From Tenacibaculum sp. SG-28 (GTDB lineage Bacteria; Bacteroidota; Bacteroidia; Flavobacteriales; Flavobacteriaceae), in assembly GCF_002954385.1 (NCBI RefSeq), contig NZ_MQVY01000003.1:199757-263756 (forward strand): a stretch of 64,000 bases of DNA, in the 5' to 3' direction. A program made the translations under genes and the position numbers. Positions 26,893-37,615 of the stretch are shown here, piece by piece (positions within the stretch are counted from its first letter, which is position 1; the number at the start of each line of letters is the position of its first letter). Below the pieces are notes generated by a model, which saw only the letters and a list, made by a program, of their open reading frames with translations, had not been told where the DNA came from and did not search any database.

Positions 26893-27345
26893 ATGAATTT
26901 TACTGTAAATTTTTCTACTCGTTGGGCAGATTTTGATGCCAATATACACATGCGTCATACCGCTTATAATGATTATGCTGCCGAAGCGAGATTGCGTTTT
27001 TTCGCAAAACACAATATCACTGTTCAAGACTTCACCAAAGAGTTGGTAGGGCCAATTTTATTTGAAGAAAACACCAAGTTTGTAAAGGAAATTCACATGG
27101 GTGAAGACATTTCCGTGAACTTAAAGGTTATTGGCTTGTCTGCAAAAGGGGAACGATGGAAAATACAACACGAGGTATTTAATTCGCAAGGTAAACTAGC
27201 TGCTATAATAAGCGTATATGGAGCTTGGTTAGACTTACAGAAAAGAAAGTTAACCGTTCCTCCAATTAAATTTCAAGAAATTTTCCAAGACGCAGAGAGA
27301 ACAGAAGACTTTGAAGAAATAGTGCTGCGACAGCCCATTTCTTAA
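26893..27345 (+). CDS. Acyl-CoA thioesterase, 4HBT hot-dog family
   Basis: 150 residues with the hot-dog fold of 4-hydroxybenzoyl-CoA thioesterases/YbgC. The N-terminal TRWADFDANIHMRHTAYNDY contains the catalytic Asp and the Asn/His pattern. Beta strands ISVNLKVIGLSAKGERWKIQHEV follow. It would hydrolyse short or aromatic acyl-CoA. The natural substrate is not visible. It ends at a strong terminator. Confidence 0.85.
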   Translation: MNFTVNFSTRWADFDANIHMRHTAYNDYAAEARLRFFAKHNITVQDFTKELVGPILFEENTKFVKEIHMGEDISVNLKVIGLSAKGERWKIQHEVFNSQGKLAAIISVYGAWLDLQKRKLTVPPIKFQEIFQDAERTEDFEEIVLRQPIS

Positions 27346-27364
27346 TTCCTACAGAGATACAAAT

Positions 27365-27396
27365 AAAAAACCGAGCTAGAAAGCTCGGTTTTTTTT
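27365..27396. terminator. Bidirectional terminator
   Basis: A 13-base stem, 27365-27377 with 27382-27394, AGAA loop, flanked by A and T runs, separates the converging thioesterase and lipoprotein genes. Confidence 0.9.
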
Positions 27397-27417
27397 AATA
27401 TTTTTAATTAAAAATGC

Positions 27418-29376
27418 TTATAGGCTAGCATTTTTCCATGTCCATCCAGACACATCTACTTGCGTTCCTGAATTATAGTCAACACTAGTATCAGCTGCTT
27501 CACCGTCTATAATCACATTACTTAAAGGACCATTATCACGCATATCAATTTGCTTGTCGTAACCTTCTAAGTATAAATTAGTAATCGTAGCACCAGATTG
27601 TTTTTTAAATTGTAATGCGGTACCTCCTTCGGTAGAGATAGCAGTTACATTTACAAACTTAGGATTGTTATTTACTTTATCTCCTTCAAAAGCAGTAGAA
27701 AAACCAGGAATAGTATGAGAAATATACGTGTTAGTAACCGTACCGTTCCATCCTTCCGTCCAATCTACAGCATCGTCTTCTGTATTTTCTAAATAAATAT
27801 TTGTTACTGACACTGAGCCTCCGAAAAATTCAATACCATCATCAGAACCATTGATTACAGAAACATTTTCAATAGTTGTTTCAGAACCAACAGCGTACAA
27901 AGAAATCCCGTTATATTGCGACTCCGAGTTAATTTGTGCTCCTGTACCTTTAATCACTAAATATGTGATAGAACCTGAATTATCTGCGTCGTTAGATCCA
28001 CCGTATATAAAACCTCCAACTTCTGCTTCTGCATTAGTTCCAGCAGAAGTAGTCGCATCACCACAAATAGTTAATCCTCCCCAATCTCCAGGATTAGCAT
28101 CCTTAGAAGACATTACAACAGGATTATCAGCAGTTCCTTGTATATCTATTTTTCCACCTTTTAACACAGCTAAATAAACACCAGTACCTCCATCTCTAGC
28201 TTCGATTTTTGTTCCAGCAGGGATAATTAACTCGCCATCTGCTTGTACGATATATGCCGAATTTAAAGTGTAAGCAATTGCAGGATCTAAAGTTACTGTT
28301 CCTGAAACCGTTCCTTGTAAAATCGCAGTATTTGGTGTAAGATCAGAATCTGCCCATGTAAAAGAATTAACATCAACTGTTGCAGGGTTAGTGTAATTGT
28401 TGCTTGGATTTGCAGCTACACCATCGATAAGTACATTTGCCAATGGCCCTCCATCACGCATATCGATAGATGTATCATAACCAGTTAAAGACAAACCAGT
28501 TATTGTCGCTCCAGATTCTTTTTTAAACTGTAAAGCAGTTCCTCCCACTGTTGAAACAGCGGTAACATTTACAAATTTAGGATTATTGTTCACCTTATCT
28601 CCTTCGAAAGCAGTTGAAAAACCACCTATAGTATTCGAAATATAAGTATTGGTAACAGTTCCATTCCAACCCTCTGTCCAGTCGATAGCATCATCTTCAC
28701 AGTTTTCAATATAGATATTAGATGCAGATACAGTTCCTCCAAAAAATTCAACTCCATCATCTGAACCGTTTAATACGGCTACATTATCAATACTTGTTCC
28801 TGAACCAACAGCATATAAAGAAAGACCATTATACTGCGATTCAGAATTAATCTGAGCACCAGAACCTTTTATAACTAAATAACTAATCGACCCTGAAGTA
28901 TCTCCGTCATTAGAACCTCCGTATTTAAAACCTCCTACTTCTGCTTCCGCATCAACTCCTGCAGTAGTAGTTGCATCTCCACATATTGTTACACCACCCC
29001 AATCTCCAGGAGCTGGATTTACAGATGACATAACAACTGGATTAGCTGCCGTACCTAATATATTAACTTTACCACCTTTTAAAACAGCAAGAAAAACCTC
29101 CGTTCCTCCGGCTTCAGCAGTAATTTTAGTTCCTGCAGGAATAGTTAAGGTTGCACCACTTTGCACAGTAAAAGCCTCTGATAAAGAATAAGCAGTAGAG
29201 GCATTTAGAATAAAATCTTGGTCTAAAGCACCTCTCATAATACCATTATTTAAATCCTCAATAACTTGAGGTTGATCTGGTACAATTGGATCTGGTTCAT
29301 CACTTCCACAACTTGTGAAAGTTAAAGCCGCAAACGATAATGCTACTCCTAATAATCTTAATTGTGTTTTTTTCAT
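27418..29376 (-). CDS. Surface lipoprotein with duplicated right-handed beta-helix domain
   Basis: 652 residues. The signal peptide ends in lipobox TFTSC, and the mature N-terminus CGSDEPDP has the acidic pattern of the Bacteroidetes surface-export signal. The rest is two tandem copies of about 300 residues. Each copy has the order IPAGTKI, AVLKGGK, GDWGGxTICGDA, EAEVGGF, SQYNGxSLYAVG, SDDGxEFFGG, DWTEGWNGTVTNTYIS, FSTAFEGDKVNNNPKF, IDMRD. Copy 1 is about 29240-28340 and copy 2 about 28340-27420. The repeats look like pectate-lyase-type beta-helix coils, without clear catalytic residues. It lies downstream of a TonB-dependent receptor on the same strand (140-base gap), so it may capture that receptor's ligand. 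Confidence 0.82.
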   Translation of the reverse strand: MKKTQLRLLGVALSFAALTFTSCGSDEPDPIVPDQPQVIEDLNNGIMRGALDQDFILNASTAYSLSEAFTVQSGATLTIPAGTKITAEAGGTEVFLAVLKGGKVNILGTAANPVVMSSVNPAPGDWGGVTICGDATTTAGVDAEAEVGGFKYGGSNDGDTSGSISYLVIKGSGAQINSESQYNGLSLYAVGSGTSIDNVAVLNGSDDGVEFFGGTVSASNIYIENCEDDAIDWTEGWNGTVTNTYISNTIGGFSTAFEGDKVNNNPKFVNVTAVSTVGGTALQFKKESGATITGLSLTGYDTSIDMRDGGPLANVLIDGVAANPSNNYTNPATVDVNSFTWADSDLTPNTAILQGTVSGTVTLDPAIAYTLNSAYIVQADGELIIPAGTKIEARDGGTGVYLAVLKGGKIDIQGTADNPVVMSSKDANPGDWGGLTICGDATTSAGTNAEAEVGGFIYGGSNDADNSGSITYLVIKGTGAQINSESQYNGISLYAVGSETTIENVSVINGSDDGIEFFGGSVSVTNIYLENTEDDAVDWTEGWNGTVTNTYISHTIPGFSTAFEGDKVNNNPKFVNVTAISTEGGTALQFKKQSGATITNLYLEGYDKQIDMRDNGPLSNVIIDGEAADTSVDYNSGTQVDVSGWTWKNASL

Positions 29377-29516
29377 TTTGTTTGATTTATTAAACTGAGT
29401 ATATTTAAATTTTATGCTGCAAATAAATATTATTTATTTAGTGTAAACTTTAGGTATTTATTAAATATATGTTACGAATAACCGGTAATACAACTCTAGT
29501 GTTAAGTAAATATTAA

Positions 29517-32341
29517 TTAGAAGTTATAGGTGAAATTAAGACTAAATTGAGTGCCATTATTGTATCTCCTAACAATTTGATTGGTTTCCTCCCCAGTATT
29601 TTGATCACGTATCAACTGCGACTGTTCAATGTTCGGATTTAATAAATTTCTTCCAATAAGCTTGGCAGTTAAGCCCTTGGTAATCTCTTTACTTAAAATT
29701 AAATCAAGCGTAACAAAACCATTTTCTATAATTTCCTCGTTGTAAAGAATGTCACTATTTTCAAAATCTTCCGGATTACCTAATGCGAATATTTTATCCG
29801 AAGAATAGTTACCAACTAAAGTTGCCATAAACTCTCTTTCGGTTCTTGAATTATAGGTTAACGATCCATTAACAATCAAATCTGAGGCTCCTTGTAATTC
29901 CGAAGTTGTTTTATTGTTGTATTGAAAGTTTGGCAAAAGATCTTGCTCAAACCACATTTTGGTAATATTAGAAGTGAAATTTAAAAGAGATGCATCGTCT
30001 TCATTTTTAAGAATATCGATACGACCTTCAAATTCTAATCCTAAAACATCGGCTTGGTTTCCTGTATTAAAAAATTTAAAATTCCCAGAAGATCCTCTTG
30101 CTTGCGCTATATTTATTGGATTTTGAATTTGCTTGTAAAAAGCAGTCGCAGATATCAACTCCGATCTACTCGGAAAAAACTCCCATTTTAAATCTACGTT
30201 GTAAACATCTGATTTTTCTAGATTAGGATTACCTACAGTAACACGTCCTGTTGGAGAAACATATTCAAAAGGAGATAATTCTTTAAACTCTGGTAAAGTT
30301 TGTGTTACACTAGAGGCAAAACGTAAAAAACTCTGTTCGTTTAATTCGTATTTTAAATTAACACTTGGATACAAGCTTTGGTATTTTCTTTCTAAATCTC
30401 CAATTCTAGGAGTTCCTGTCTCTGGGTTTATATAGTTGGTTATGTCCCAAATTGCGTTAATTTCATCATACTCGTATCGCAAACCAATGTTACCTGAAAG
30501 ATTAGTGTCAAAATTAAAATCGAAATTAACGAAACCTGCTAGTATATTTAAATCTGCATTAAAACGATCTACTTTTCCTTCTCTTAATCGCAAAGTACCA
30601 TTGTCAAAATTAGTTTGTGTAAACACGCTAGAAAGCTCGTCTATCGAAGGAGCCTTAACTCCCCTTGCTCGCACTCCAACGAATTGCGATCGGAAAGAAC
30701 GCTCTTTTCTTCTGTAATTAAGACCTACATTTAACTTGAATGGTTTTGCCTCATTTTCATCTAAAGGCCCTAATTTGAACTCATTAGTAATGTATCCGTT
30801 ATACTCGGTATCTTCAATTTTTTGGGTAGACTTTCGTTGCTGAAAATCTCCAACCGTTGAAAACTCAATTTGAGAAGTGTTTGCGAAATCATCAAAATTT
30901 ACCTCATTTCGTATTCTATTTGGTTCTTCTGCCAACACAAAATTATATCCGCCAGCCCATCTAAGTGTATTGAACTCAGACCATTTGTGCTCTCCCATCA
31001 ATTGGTTTACAAAAATCGTAGTTTGCTTATAATTTTGGTCTCTAACAAAAGCTTCATCTTGCTTTGGATCTTGATCAAAAACAAAACCAAATCCTTGTCT
31101 TCCTGCCTCGTATAAAACCTCTTCTCCTTTATTAACAAACAAGGTATTGTACTTTAATTTGTTGTTGTCATTAAAACGAAGTTTTACGTTGATGTATCCG
31201 GTGGTATTGTTATTATAGGTAAACCTTTCAATATCACGCGTGTCTTCTGTAGCCCCCTTTTCTAAACTAGCTTCTCTAGTTAAACTCGGGTATGATTCGT
31301 CTTCAATGTTTGCGCGATACGCTCGAAATATTTCCGTCCGATAGTTGGCAGATTCTGAATGCGATGCGGTTGCAAAAACTCGAAATTCTTTTCCTAAAAG
31401 ATTAAATTTTTGCCCTAAAGAAAAAGACCCTCCAAAATTTAATGGTGTTCCAGATACTGCTTTGGTATCCCAGCCTTGTTGTGTGATTTGATCTACAAGG
31501 GCGTATTTTTTTCATGAAAACCGAAGGTAATATCGTCAGAAATAAGTGTTTGTCTGAAATCACCACCATAGTCTAAAAGGTTAGAATTAGACCCTCCGTT
31601 AATACTTAAAGAAAACATATTTTTTGTATACTCTTTGGAAGCGACATCCACATTACCCGATGCCTCATCGGCGTATTTGGAAGAAACGTAAGTTTTACTT
31701 ATTCCAACATTTTGAATAATATTTGTGGAAAACAAGTTTAAGTTAATGTTTTTTCTATCTACGTTATCGGATGGTATTGGCAACCCATTCATGTTTGTGG
31801 AAAGATAGCGATCTCCAAGACCCCTTACATAAATATCACCCGATGCATCACTCCTGGTTACACCTGCAATTTTTGTAGTCGCAACAGAGGCGTCAGACAC
31901 TCCTTTTTTTGCTAATTCTTGTGCCCCGATACTTTCTTTAATAACAGAAGCTTTCTTTTGTTCTAAAAGCAAGGCACTTTCTTTTTCTCTACTAACTGCA
32001 ACATTAATTTTTACTTCGTCTAAAGAAACCCCTTCGTTTGCTCCTAATAATTGATCTACAACAATAGTTTCATTAGCTTTTATAACAATTTGTTTTTCGA
32101 TAGTTTGGTACCCTACGAAACTAAAAACGATAATTTGATTTCCCGCAGGAACTTCGAAGGTATATTTCCCATCAAAATCAGTAGTACCCCCAATAGTCGT
32201 ACCTTTGATGAACACATTTGCAAAAGGTAAGGGTTCTCCGTCCATCTCCTTATCGGTTAATGTACCAGTTACAGTACCTTTACTCTGTGAAAATGCTAAA
32301 TTACATAAGCTTAAAAACGCTATGAATAGTATTTTTTTCAT
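29517..32341 (-). pseudogene. TonB-dependent outer-membrane receptor, frameshifted
   Basis: Signal peptide MKKILFIAFLSLCNLAFS, a carboxypeptidase-regulatory-like domain (GTVTGTLTDKEMDGEPLPFANVFIKGT), a plug domain (KIAGVTRSDASGDIYVRGLGDRY) and a 22-strand-type barrel ending in FSLNFTYNF with the terminal aromatic. The frame stops at 31493. Adding one A to the seven-A run (coding strand, 31506-31512) continues it as HEKKYALVDQITQQGWDT without further break to 29517. Restored length is about 941 residues. An upstream in-frame start at 32380 is possible but would extend the signal peptide oddly. The substrate is unknown. Confidence 0.85.
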
Positions 32342-32442
32342 TCTTAATTGAATTCTGTTTATATCTGGCGCAAAATTCAAGGTAAGCTGTAAAGCTAATG
32401 TTAGCTTAAAATTAATGTTGCATTATTAGAGTGTGTCTTTTA

Positions 32443-32478
32443 TGTTAACAGTTCTTTTGTATGTTAACTTAAAGTTAA
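32443..32478 (-). promoter_or_regulatory. Repeated GTTAA motifs upstream of the TonB receptor
   Basis: Three copies of (T/A)GTTAA lie at 32443-32448, 32462-32467 and 32473-32478 on the plus strand, the last two 11 bases apart. Direct repeats with 11-base spacing are typical of PhoB/PhoP-type response regulator sites. The 134-base gap also holds a GCTAA..TTAGC hairpin. Tentative. Confidence 0.3.
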
Positions 32479-32972
32479 TCACTGGTTTTTGTAGTCTCTT
32501 GTAAATACCTCAGCAGCAGAGAATTTAAAGAATCCGCAGATAAAAAGGAGTTAACCTGAAGGTCGATATGTAAACTTTTATTTAACACAACTGTAGTTGG
32601 AAATGCTACGGTATTGTTTTTCTTAGCAATACGTTCTGCAAACTCATGTATGCCAGAACGATACCCGGAAAGTTTGTATTGGAGAGATTTCCCATTGACA
32701 ACAACTTCCTCTTTTGATTCGGCATCAAATTTCACAAAGTAAAAAGACGTATTTAGCAGTTGAATTACGCGAGAATCCGTAAAGGTATTTTTATCCATCA
32801 TCTTGCAATATTTACACCAGTTGGTATGCACAAATACTACTACTGGCCTTGGCTGTTTTACCTGTTGAATAAGCATTTCTTCCACAGTATACATTTGCAA
32901 AAGAGAAGACTGCTCCTGTGCCATACTAAAAAGAGCAAAACAAAAAAGCGATATGCACGATAGATGCTTCAT
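32475..32972 (-). CDS. Periplasmic thioredoxin-fold protein
   Basis: 165 residues: signal peptide (MKHLSCISLFCFALFSMA) and a thioredoxin-like domain with redox motif WCKYCKMMDKNTF near residues 52-64 and the cis-Pro loop AFPTTVVLN. It resembles the Thioredoxin_7/DUF255-like periplasmic proteins. Its start codon shares one base with the stop of the upstream TonB receptor (TAATG), so the two are translationally coupled. A role in keeping a metal-binding Cys or a metal reduced is plausible but only inferred. Confidence 0.82.
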   Translation of the reverse strand: MKHLSCISLFCFALFSMAQEQSSLLQMYTVEEMLIQQVKQPRPVVVFVHTNWCKYCKMMDKNTFTDSRVIQLLNTSFYFVKFDAESKEEVVVNGKSLQYKLSGYRSGIHEFAERIAKKNNTVAFPTTVVLNKSLHIDLQVNSFLSADSLNSLLLRYLQETTKTSD

Positions 32973-35193
32973 TAAAACAACTTGTAACGAACCCCTAAAA
33001 ACATACGAACACCTTGGTTAGAAGCATAAACATAAGCAGGATCAAAGCGTTCACTAAAAGGATCGTCTGCATTTAAAATACTATTCGCTGCCGGTGTAAA
33101 ATCAAGCAAATTTTTAACACCTCCAAAAACTTGAAGGTTATTGGTAAAACTTTTTGTCGCTTGAATATTTTGAATGCTATACCAAGGTGACTTTGGTGCT
33201 CGTGGATCTGTAAAATTATCCGATGGGTCATCATTTAACAAAGGTAAATCCATTGGTCCATACACATTTCCTGTATAATCAATTTTCATATCTAAAGAGC
33301 GAATCGCATACGATATACTCCAGGTACCACTAAAACTCTCGGTTAACAATTGTCTCTTTCTAACACCATCCTCTATCACAGAAACATCCATTACCGTAGC
33401 TCCCGCTAGCACTGACAAACCATTTTGCCATGTCATATCTGCATTTATAGAAATCCCTTTAGACACAGAATACCCATCTAGATTATCATATATAATTTTA
33501 CTAGAGTCCGTTTCGTAATCTGGAATGATTTTGTTAGTGAAGTAGGTATAAAAAGAACTAGCATCGATAGTTATAAAAGCATTGTTCTTAGTAATGATAT
33601 TTTTTACATAATTTATATTGGCATTCCAGGAGGTCTCGGGCAATAATTCCTCGGTAAAAACAACTTCTCTATTACCTGTTAATGCTGCGTGATCTTCGGT
33701 AAAAACATTCGCTACGCGAAATCCATTCCCGAAGCTTATTCGAATAACATCCTCCTTATCGTTCGAATTCCACTTGTAATTGATTCGTGGAGAGAAGATT
33801 CCTCCATGAATACTATTGTAATCATACCTTGCACCAAGCAAAAGGGTATTGTTTGCTGCTAAAGTGATTTCATCTTGCACAAATAATCCTGGTAAATGTG
33901 TTACAGCGGGTTCATTGACAGAATTTACAGCGGTAGCGGGTGTATTATCATCATAATTCGTGTATCTGTATGCAGCTCCTAATAATACATCATGTACCTT
34001 ACCAATTTTAGTATCCCAAACTAGCTGCCCAAAAGAAATATATTGTTCGGCCAAATAAAATGTATCTCCGTAATAGGAGTTTTGTTTATGACCATTTGCG
34101 CTAAACTGAAAGCTAATGTTTTCACTTGTTGGCAATTGATAGGTTCCAAAAGTTTCCCATCTACTGGTATAAATACTTTCACCATATATTTCATCCCCAC
34201 CTCTGTAACTCGAATTCCAATTCATTTCTCCGCCCCATCGATCTTCATAAACATAACGCCCTGCCACGCTAAACAACTTATCCTTCTTTCTTGGAAAGGT
34301 AAACTTATTAAATATCGAAAACCTGTTTTGAAGGGTTAAATCTGTAAAATTATCGCCATTATTGTCGATGGGATTTTGGTAATTAAAATAATTTACCCCT
34401 AACAAAGCATTTGTTTTTCCTAAAGCATACTTATATCCGATATCTGTATTAATTTCTGCCCAAGAACTGGCATAAGTCTCCACTGAAAGTTGTGGTGCCA
34501 AAGATGGATTTTTTGTTATTACATTAATTACTCCTCCAACTGCCTCAGAACCGTACAATGTAGATGCAGGACCTTTTACTATTTCAACACGTTCGATAAG
34601 TGCCTGTGGAATTCCAGTTAAACCATACACCGTTGACAAACCGCTTACAATTGGCATCCCATCAATTAAAACAAAGGTATACGGCCCTTCCAAACCATTA
34701 ATATGAATATCTCCGGTATTACAAACACTACAATTTACTTGTGGTCGTACACCATTTATATTTTGCATAGATTCAAAAATAGACGGCGCTGGATTCTTCA
34801 TAAAAAACGTTGGAGAATAGACCTCTACAGGAACAGGACTATCCAGTTTTTAACGGGCTTCATAGTTCCAGAAACCACCACTTCATTTAACAAAGCAGGA
34901 TCTTCCTTTAAATCAATCTCTAGAGAAATAACACCTTCTGAAGCTTCTAGTATTTTTCGTTGGCTTAAGTACCCCACAGAGGAAAATACAACTACCATTT
35001 CTCCGTTAGTAGTAACTTCGAAAGAGAACAAACCATTCTCATCCGTTGCGGCTCCTACCTTGGTTCCTTTCACAAAAACACTCACCATTTCTAATGGTAC
35101 TCCATCAGAGGTCACTTTACCTTTAATTGTTGTCTGTGAAAAAGAGACCTGATTCAGTAATGTAAATACTGCACAAAGGATAATATATTTCAT
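32972..35193 (-). pseudogene. TonB-dependent receptor of the metal island, frameshifted
   Basis: Signal peptide (MKYIILCAVFTLLNQVSFS), a carboxypeptidase-like beta domain (residues 20-100), a plug beginning LLNEVVVSGTMKPV and continuing NCSVCNTGDIHINGLEG, VLIDGMPIVSGLSTVYGL, VEIVKGPASTLYGSEAVGG, then a barrel ending in aromatic LGVRYKLF. The frame stops at 34825. One A added to the five-A run at 34847-34851 (coding strand) joins it as PVKKLDSPVPVEVYSPTFF. Restored length about 740 residues. The plug's CSVC may bind a metal. The gene is divergent from a DtxR/MntR regulator across an 18-base palindrome, so it probably imports a metal complex. Confidence 0.86.
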
Positions 35194-35216
35194 GAAGGAT
35201 GAGTTTTTATTTAGTG

Positions 35217-35224
35217 CAAAGGTA
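35217..35224 (-). promoter_or_regulatory. -7 element of the metal TonB receptor
   Basis: TACCTTTG on the minus strand, 24 bases before the start codon at 35193. The palindrome lies 7 bases upstream, where the -33 element would be. Confidence 0.6.
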
Positions 35225-35231
35225 AGTTATT

Positions 35232-35249
35232 TTTTAGATGCATCTAAAA
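35232..35249. promoter_or_regulatory. 18-base perfect palindrome, candidate MntR/DtxR operator
   Basis: TTTTAGATGCATCTAAAA is identical on both strands and lies between the divergent -7 boxes at 35217-35224 (minus) and 35274-35281 (plus). DtxR/MntR-family regulators bind palindromes of about this length (many contain TTAG...CTAA). Both the receptor and the regulator-importer operon could be controlled from this one site. Confidence 0.65.
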
Positions 35250-35273
35250 TATCTTTATATAAAACAAAATTTG

Positions 35274-35281
35274 TATTTTTG
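35274..35281 (+). promoter_or_regulatory. mntR -7 element
   Basis: TATTTTTG matches TAnnTTTG, 22 bases before ATG 35304. No TTG at -33. Confidence 0.5.
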
Positions 35282-35303
35282 CAAATGAAAAGCTTAAAAA
35301 GGT

Positions 35304-35960
35304 ATGTACAGCCAATCGGAAGAAAACTACATAAAAACTGTGTATTATCTGGCAACAGATAAGAACAAATGGGTTAGCACTAATGCTATCGCTAAGAAAA
35401 TTAACAGCAAGGCATCTTCAGTAACAGACATGCTTAAGAAACTGGCAGACAAAAAAGTGGTAGTCTATAAAAAATACCAAGGAGTTACCTTGACAGATTT
35501 AGGAAAAAAAACAGCGGCAAATATCGTTAGAAAACACCGGTTATGGGAGGTGTTTTTGGTAGATAAACTTAACTTTTCTTGGGACGAAGTTCACGAGGTT
35601 GCAGAACAACTTGAACATATAAAATCGCCAAAGTTAATTAAGGAACTAGACGCTTTTTTAGATTTTCCTAAAACTGATCCTCATGGAGATCCTATTCCAG
35701 ACCAAGATGGAAATTCACAAATAATTGAAAAATGCTTGCTATCTACCTTAGAGAGTAATGAGGCAGGTATTTGTGTTGGCGTGCACGATACTTCCACTGA
35801 ATTTTTAAAGTTTTTAGACAAACAAGGGATTTCTTTAGGCGAAAAAATTCAAGTCATAGAGAAAGAGGCCTTTGATGAGTCTGTTCAGATAAAAACGAGC
35901 AATCTTACACTAACGGTATCTAACAAAGTCGCCAATAATATATTTATTCAAAAATTGTAA
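35304..35960 (+). CDS. Metal-dependent regulator, DtxR/MntR family
   Basis: 218 residues. Winged helix at residues 5-70 (SEENYIKTVYYLATDK, VSTNAIAKKINSKASSVTDMLKKLADKKVVVYKKYQGVTLTDLG), then a metal-binding and dimerisation domain with HRLWEVFLVDKLNFSWDEVHEVAEQLEHI and FPKTDPHGDPIP, followed by a C-terminal SH3-like/FeoA-type domain. The metal-site Glu/His pattern fits a Mn or Fe sensor. The importer gene starts one base after its stop, so it is the first gene of the operon. Mn versus Fe cannot be decided. Confidence 0.9.
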   Translation: MYSQSEENYIKTVYYLATDKNKWVSTNAIAKKINSKASSVTDMLKKLADKKVVVYKKYQGVTLTDLGKKTAANIVRKHRLWEVFLVDKLNFSWDEVHEVAEQLEHIKSPKLIKELDAFLDFPKTDPHGDPIPDQDGNSQIIEKCLLSTLESNEAGICVGVHDTSTEFLKFLDKQGISLGEKIQVIEKEAFDESVQIKTSNLTLTVSNKVANNIFIQKL

Positions 35961-35961
35961 T

Positions 35962-36876
35962 ATGAGAACTTTAACCATACTTTTGGCAATGCTTTTTACT
36001 GTTGGTGGATGCCAATCGGATAAAAAAAAGCAAAACGACAAAATAAAAATTGTCACCACCACAACCATGTTAACGGATATGGTAAAAAATATCGGAGGGG
36101 ATAAAATTAATTTAGAAGGACTAATGGGCGCAGGAGTAGATCCGCATCTATACAAAGCAAGTGAGGGAGACGTTTCAAAATTGTTTGAAGCAGATATTAT
36201 TGTATACAACGGGCTTCATTTGGAAGGGAAACTTGAGGAAGTTTTCGAAAAGATGCAACACCTGCATAAAAACACGATTGTTGCAGCAGACGCTTTGGAA
36301 AAAAACACCTTAATTTCTTCCGAAAATTTTGCTTCTAACTACGACCCACACATTTGGTTTGACATTGACAATTGGATAAAGATAACCAACTACATCTCGA
36401 GTAAGCTGATAGAACTGGATCCTAAAAATAAAGCTGCCTACATCACCAATACGGAGGCATACCTGAAAAAGCTAGCTTCTTTAAATAAAAGAGTGGGTGC
36501 TACAATAAAAGAACTACCTACTGAAGGTAGAATTCTTGTAACTGCTCATGATGCCTTTAATTATTTTGGAAAACAACACCAGTTCCAAGTAGTTGGTTTA
36601 CAAGGTTTGTCTACTGCTACAGAGGCAGGTGTACAGGATGTTCAAAAATTAGCAACATTTATTATAGAAAATAAGGTAAAAGCTATTTTTGTAGAGAGCT
36701 CGGTTCCTAAAAGAACTATTGAAGCACTTCAGGCTGCCGTAAAGGCAACAGGAAATACCGTTACTATTGGCGGTACCTTATATTCGGATGCTCTTGGAGA
36801 TCCAAATACAGTGAAGGGCACGTATATTGGCATGTATACCTACAATGTAAAAACTATTGTTAATGCTTTAAAGTAA
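35962..36876 (+). CDS. Metal ABC transporter substrate-binding lipoprotein, TroA/ZnuA family
   Basis: 304 residues: lipobox TVGGC (Cys about 17), cluster A-I fold with two lobes joined by a long helix. Metal ligand His residues are visible in [10 protein letters not shown] and NYDPHIWFD, with [10 protein letters not shown] and, near the end, an acidic residue in [11 protein letters not shown]. No His-rich loop as in ZnuA, so Mn or Fe is favoured over Zn. Two bases separate it from the ATPase gene. Confidence 0.9.
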   Translation: MRTLTILLAMLFTVGGCQSDKKKQNDKIKIVTTTTMLTDMVKNIGGDKINLEGLMGAGVDPHLYKASEGDVSKLFEADIIVYNGLHLEGKLEEVFEKMQHLHKNTIVAADALEKNTLISSENFASNYDPHIWFDIDNWIKITNYISSKLIELDPKNKAAYITNTEAYLKKLASLNKRVGATIKELPTEGRILVTAHDAFNYFGKQHQFQVVGLQGLSTATEAGVQDVQKLATFIIENKVKAIFVESSVPKRTIEALQAAVKATGNTVTIGGTLYSDALGDPNTVKGTYIGMYTYNVKTIVNALK

Positions 36877-36878
36877 TT

Positions 36879-37615
36879 ATGAAATCTAAATACGCAGTAA
36901 CCGTTGATGATTTAACAGTAGCTTACGACTACAAACCTGTATTGTGGGATATTGATTTGGCGATCCCAGAGGGAGTTCTCATGGCAATTGTAGGTCCAAA
37001 CGGCGCAGGAAAATCTACCCTGATAAAGTCTATTTTAGGAATAATAACCCCTATTGCAGGTAGTATTTCCATATTTGGAAAACCTTATAAATCCCAAAGG
37101 AAAATGGTGGCTTATGTTCCTCAGAAAGGCAGTGTAGACTGGGACTTTCCTACTACGGCATTAGACGTGGTTTTAATGGGAACTTATGGTAGTCTTGGTT
37201 GGATTAAAAGACCAGGAAAAAAAGAAAAAAAAGCAGCATTAGAAGCACTTGAAAAAGTAGGCATGTTAGCTTTTAAATCAAGACAAATAGCGCAACTTTC
37301 GGGAGGACAGCAACAAAGAATTTTTTTAGCAAGAGCACTCGTTCAAAATGCCTCGATATATTTTATGGACGAACCTTTTCAGGCGTAGATGCCACCACTG
37401 AAATTGCAATTATCAACATCTTAAAAGAATTACGAAAAGCAGGTAAAACAGTAATCGTTGTGCACCATGATTTACAAACCGTTCCTGAATATTTTGATTG
37501 GGTAACCTTTTTAAATGTTAAAAAAATAGCTACTGGACCAGTGAAAGAAATTTTTAACGATAATAATCTTACCAAAACCTACGGTATCAACTATAAAGTG
37601 AGCGTACAACAATAA
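36879..37615 (+). pseudogene. Metal ABC transporter ATPase, frameshifted
   Basis: ATP-binding subunit of the TroB/ZnuC/MntB type. Walker [10 protein letters not shown], signature LSGGQQQR and Walker B IYFMDEPF are intact. The frame then runs into TAG (37386). One G is missing before 37380 (CCTTTTCAGG for CCTTTTGCAGG). Restored, it reads MDEPFAGVDATTE and continues through the H-loop VVHHDL to a stop at 37613, sharing its last base with the ATG of the permease. About 245 residues, normal. Confidence 0.88.
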
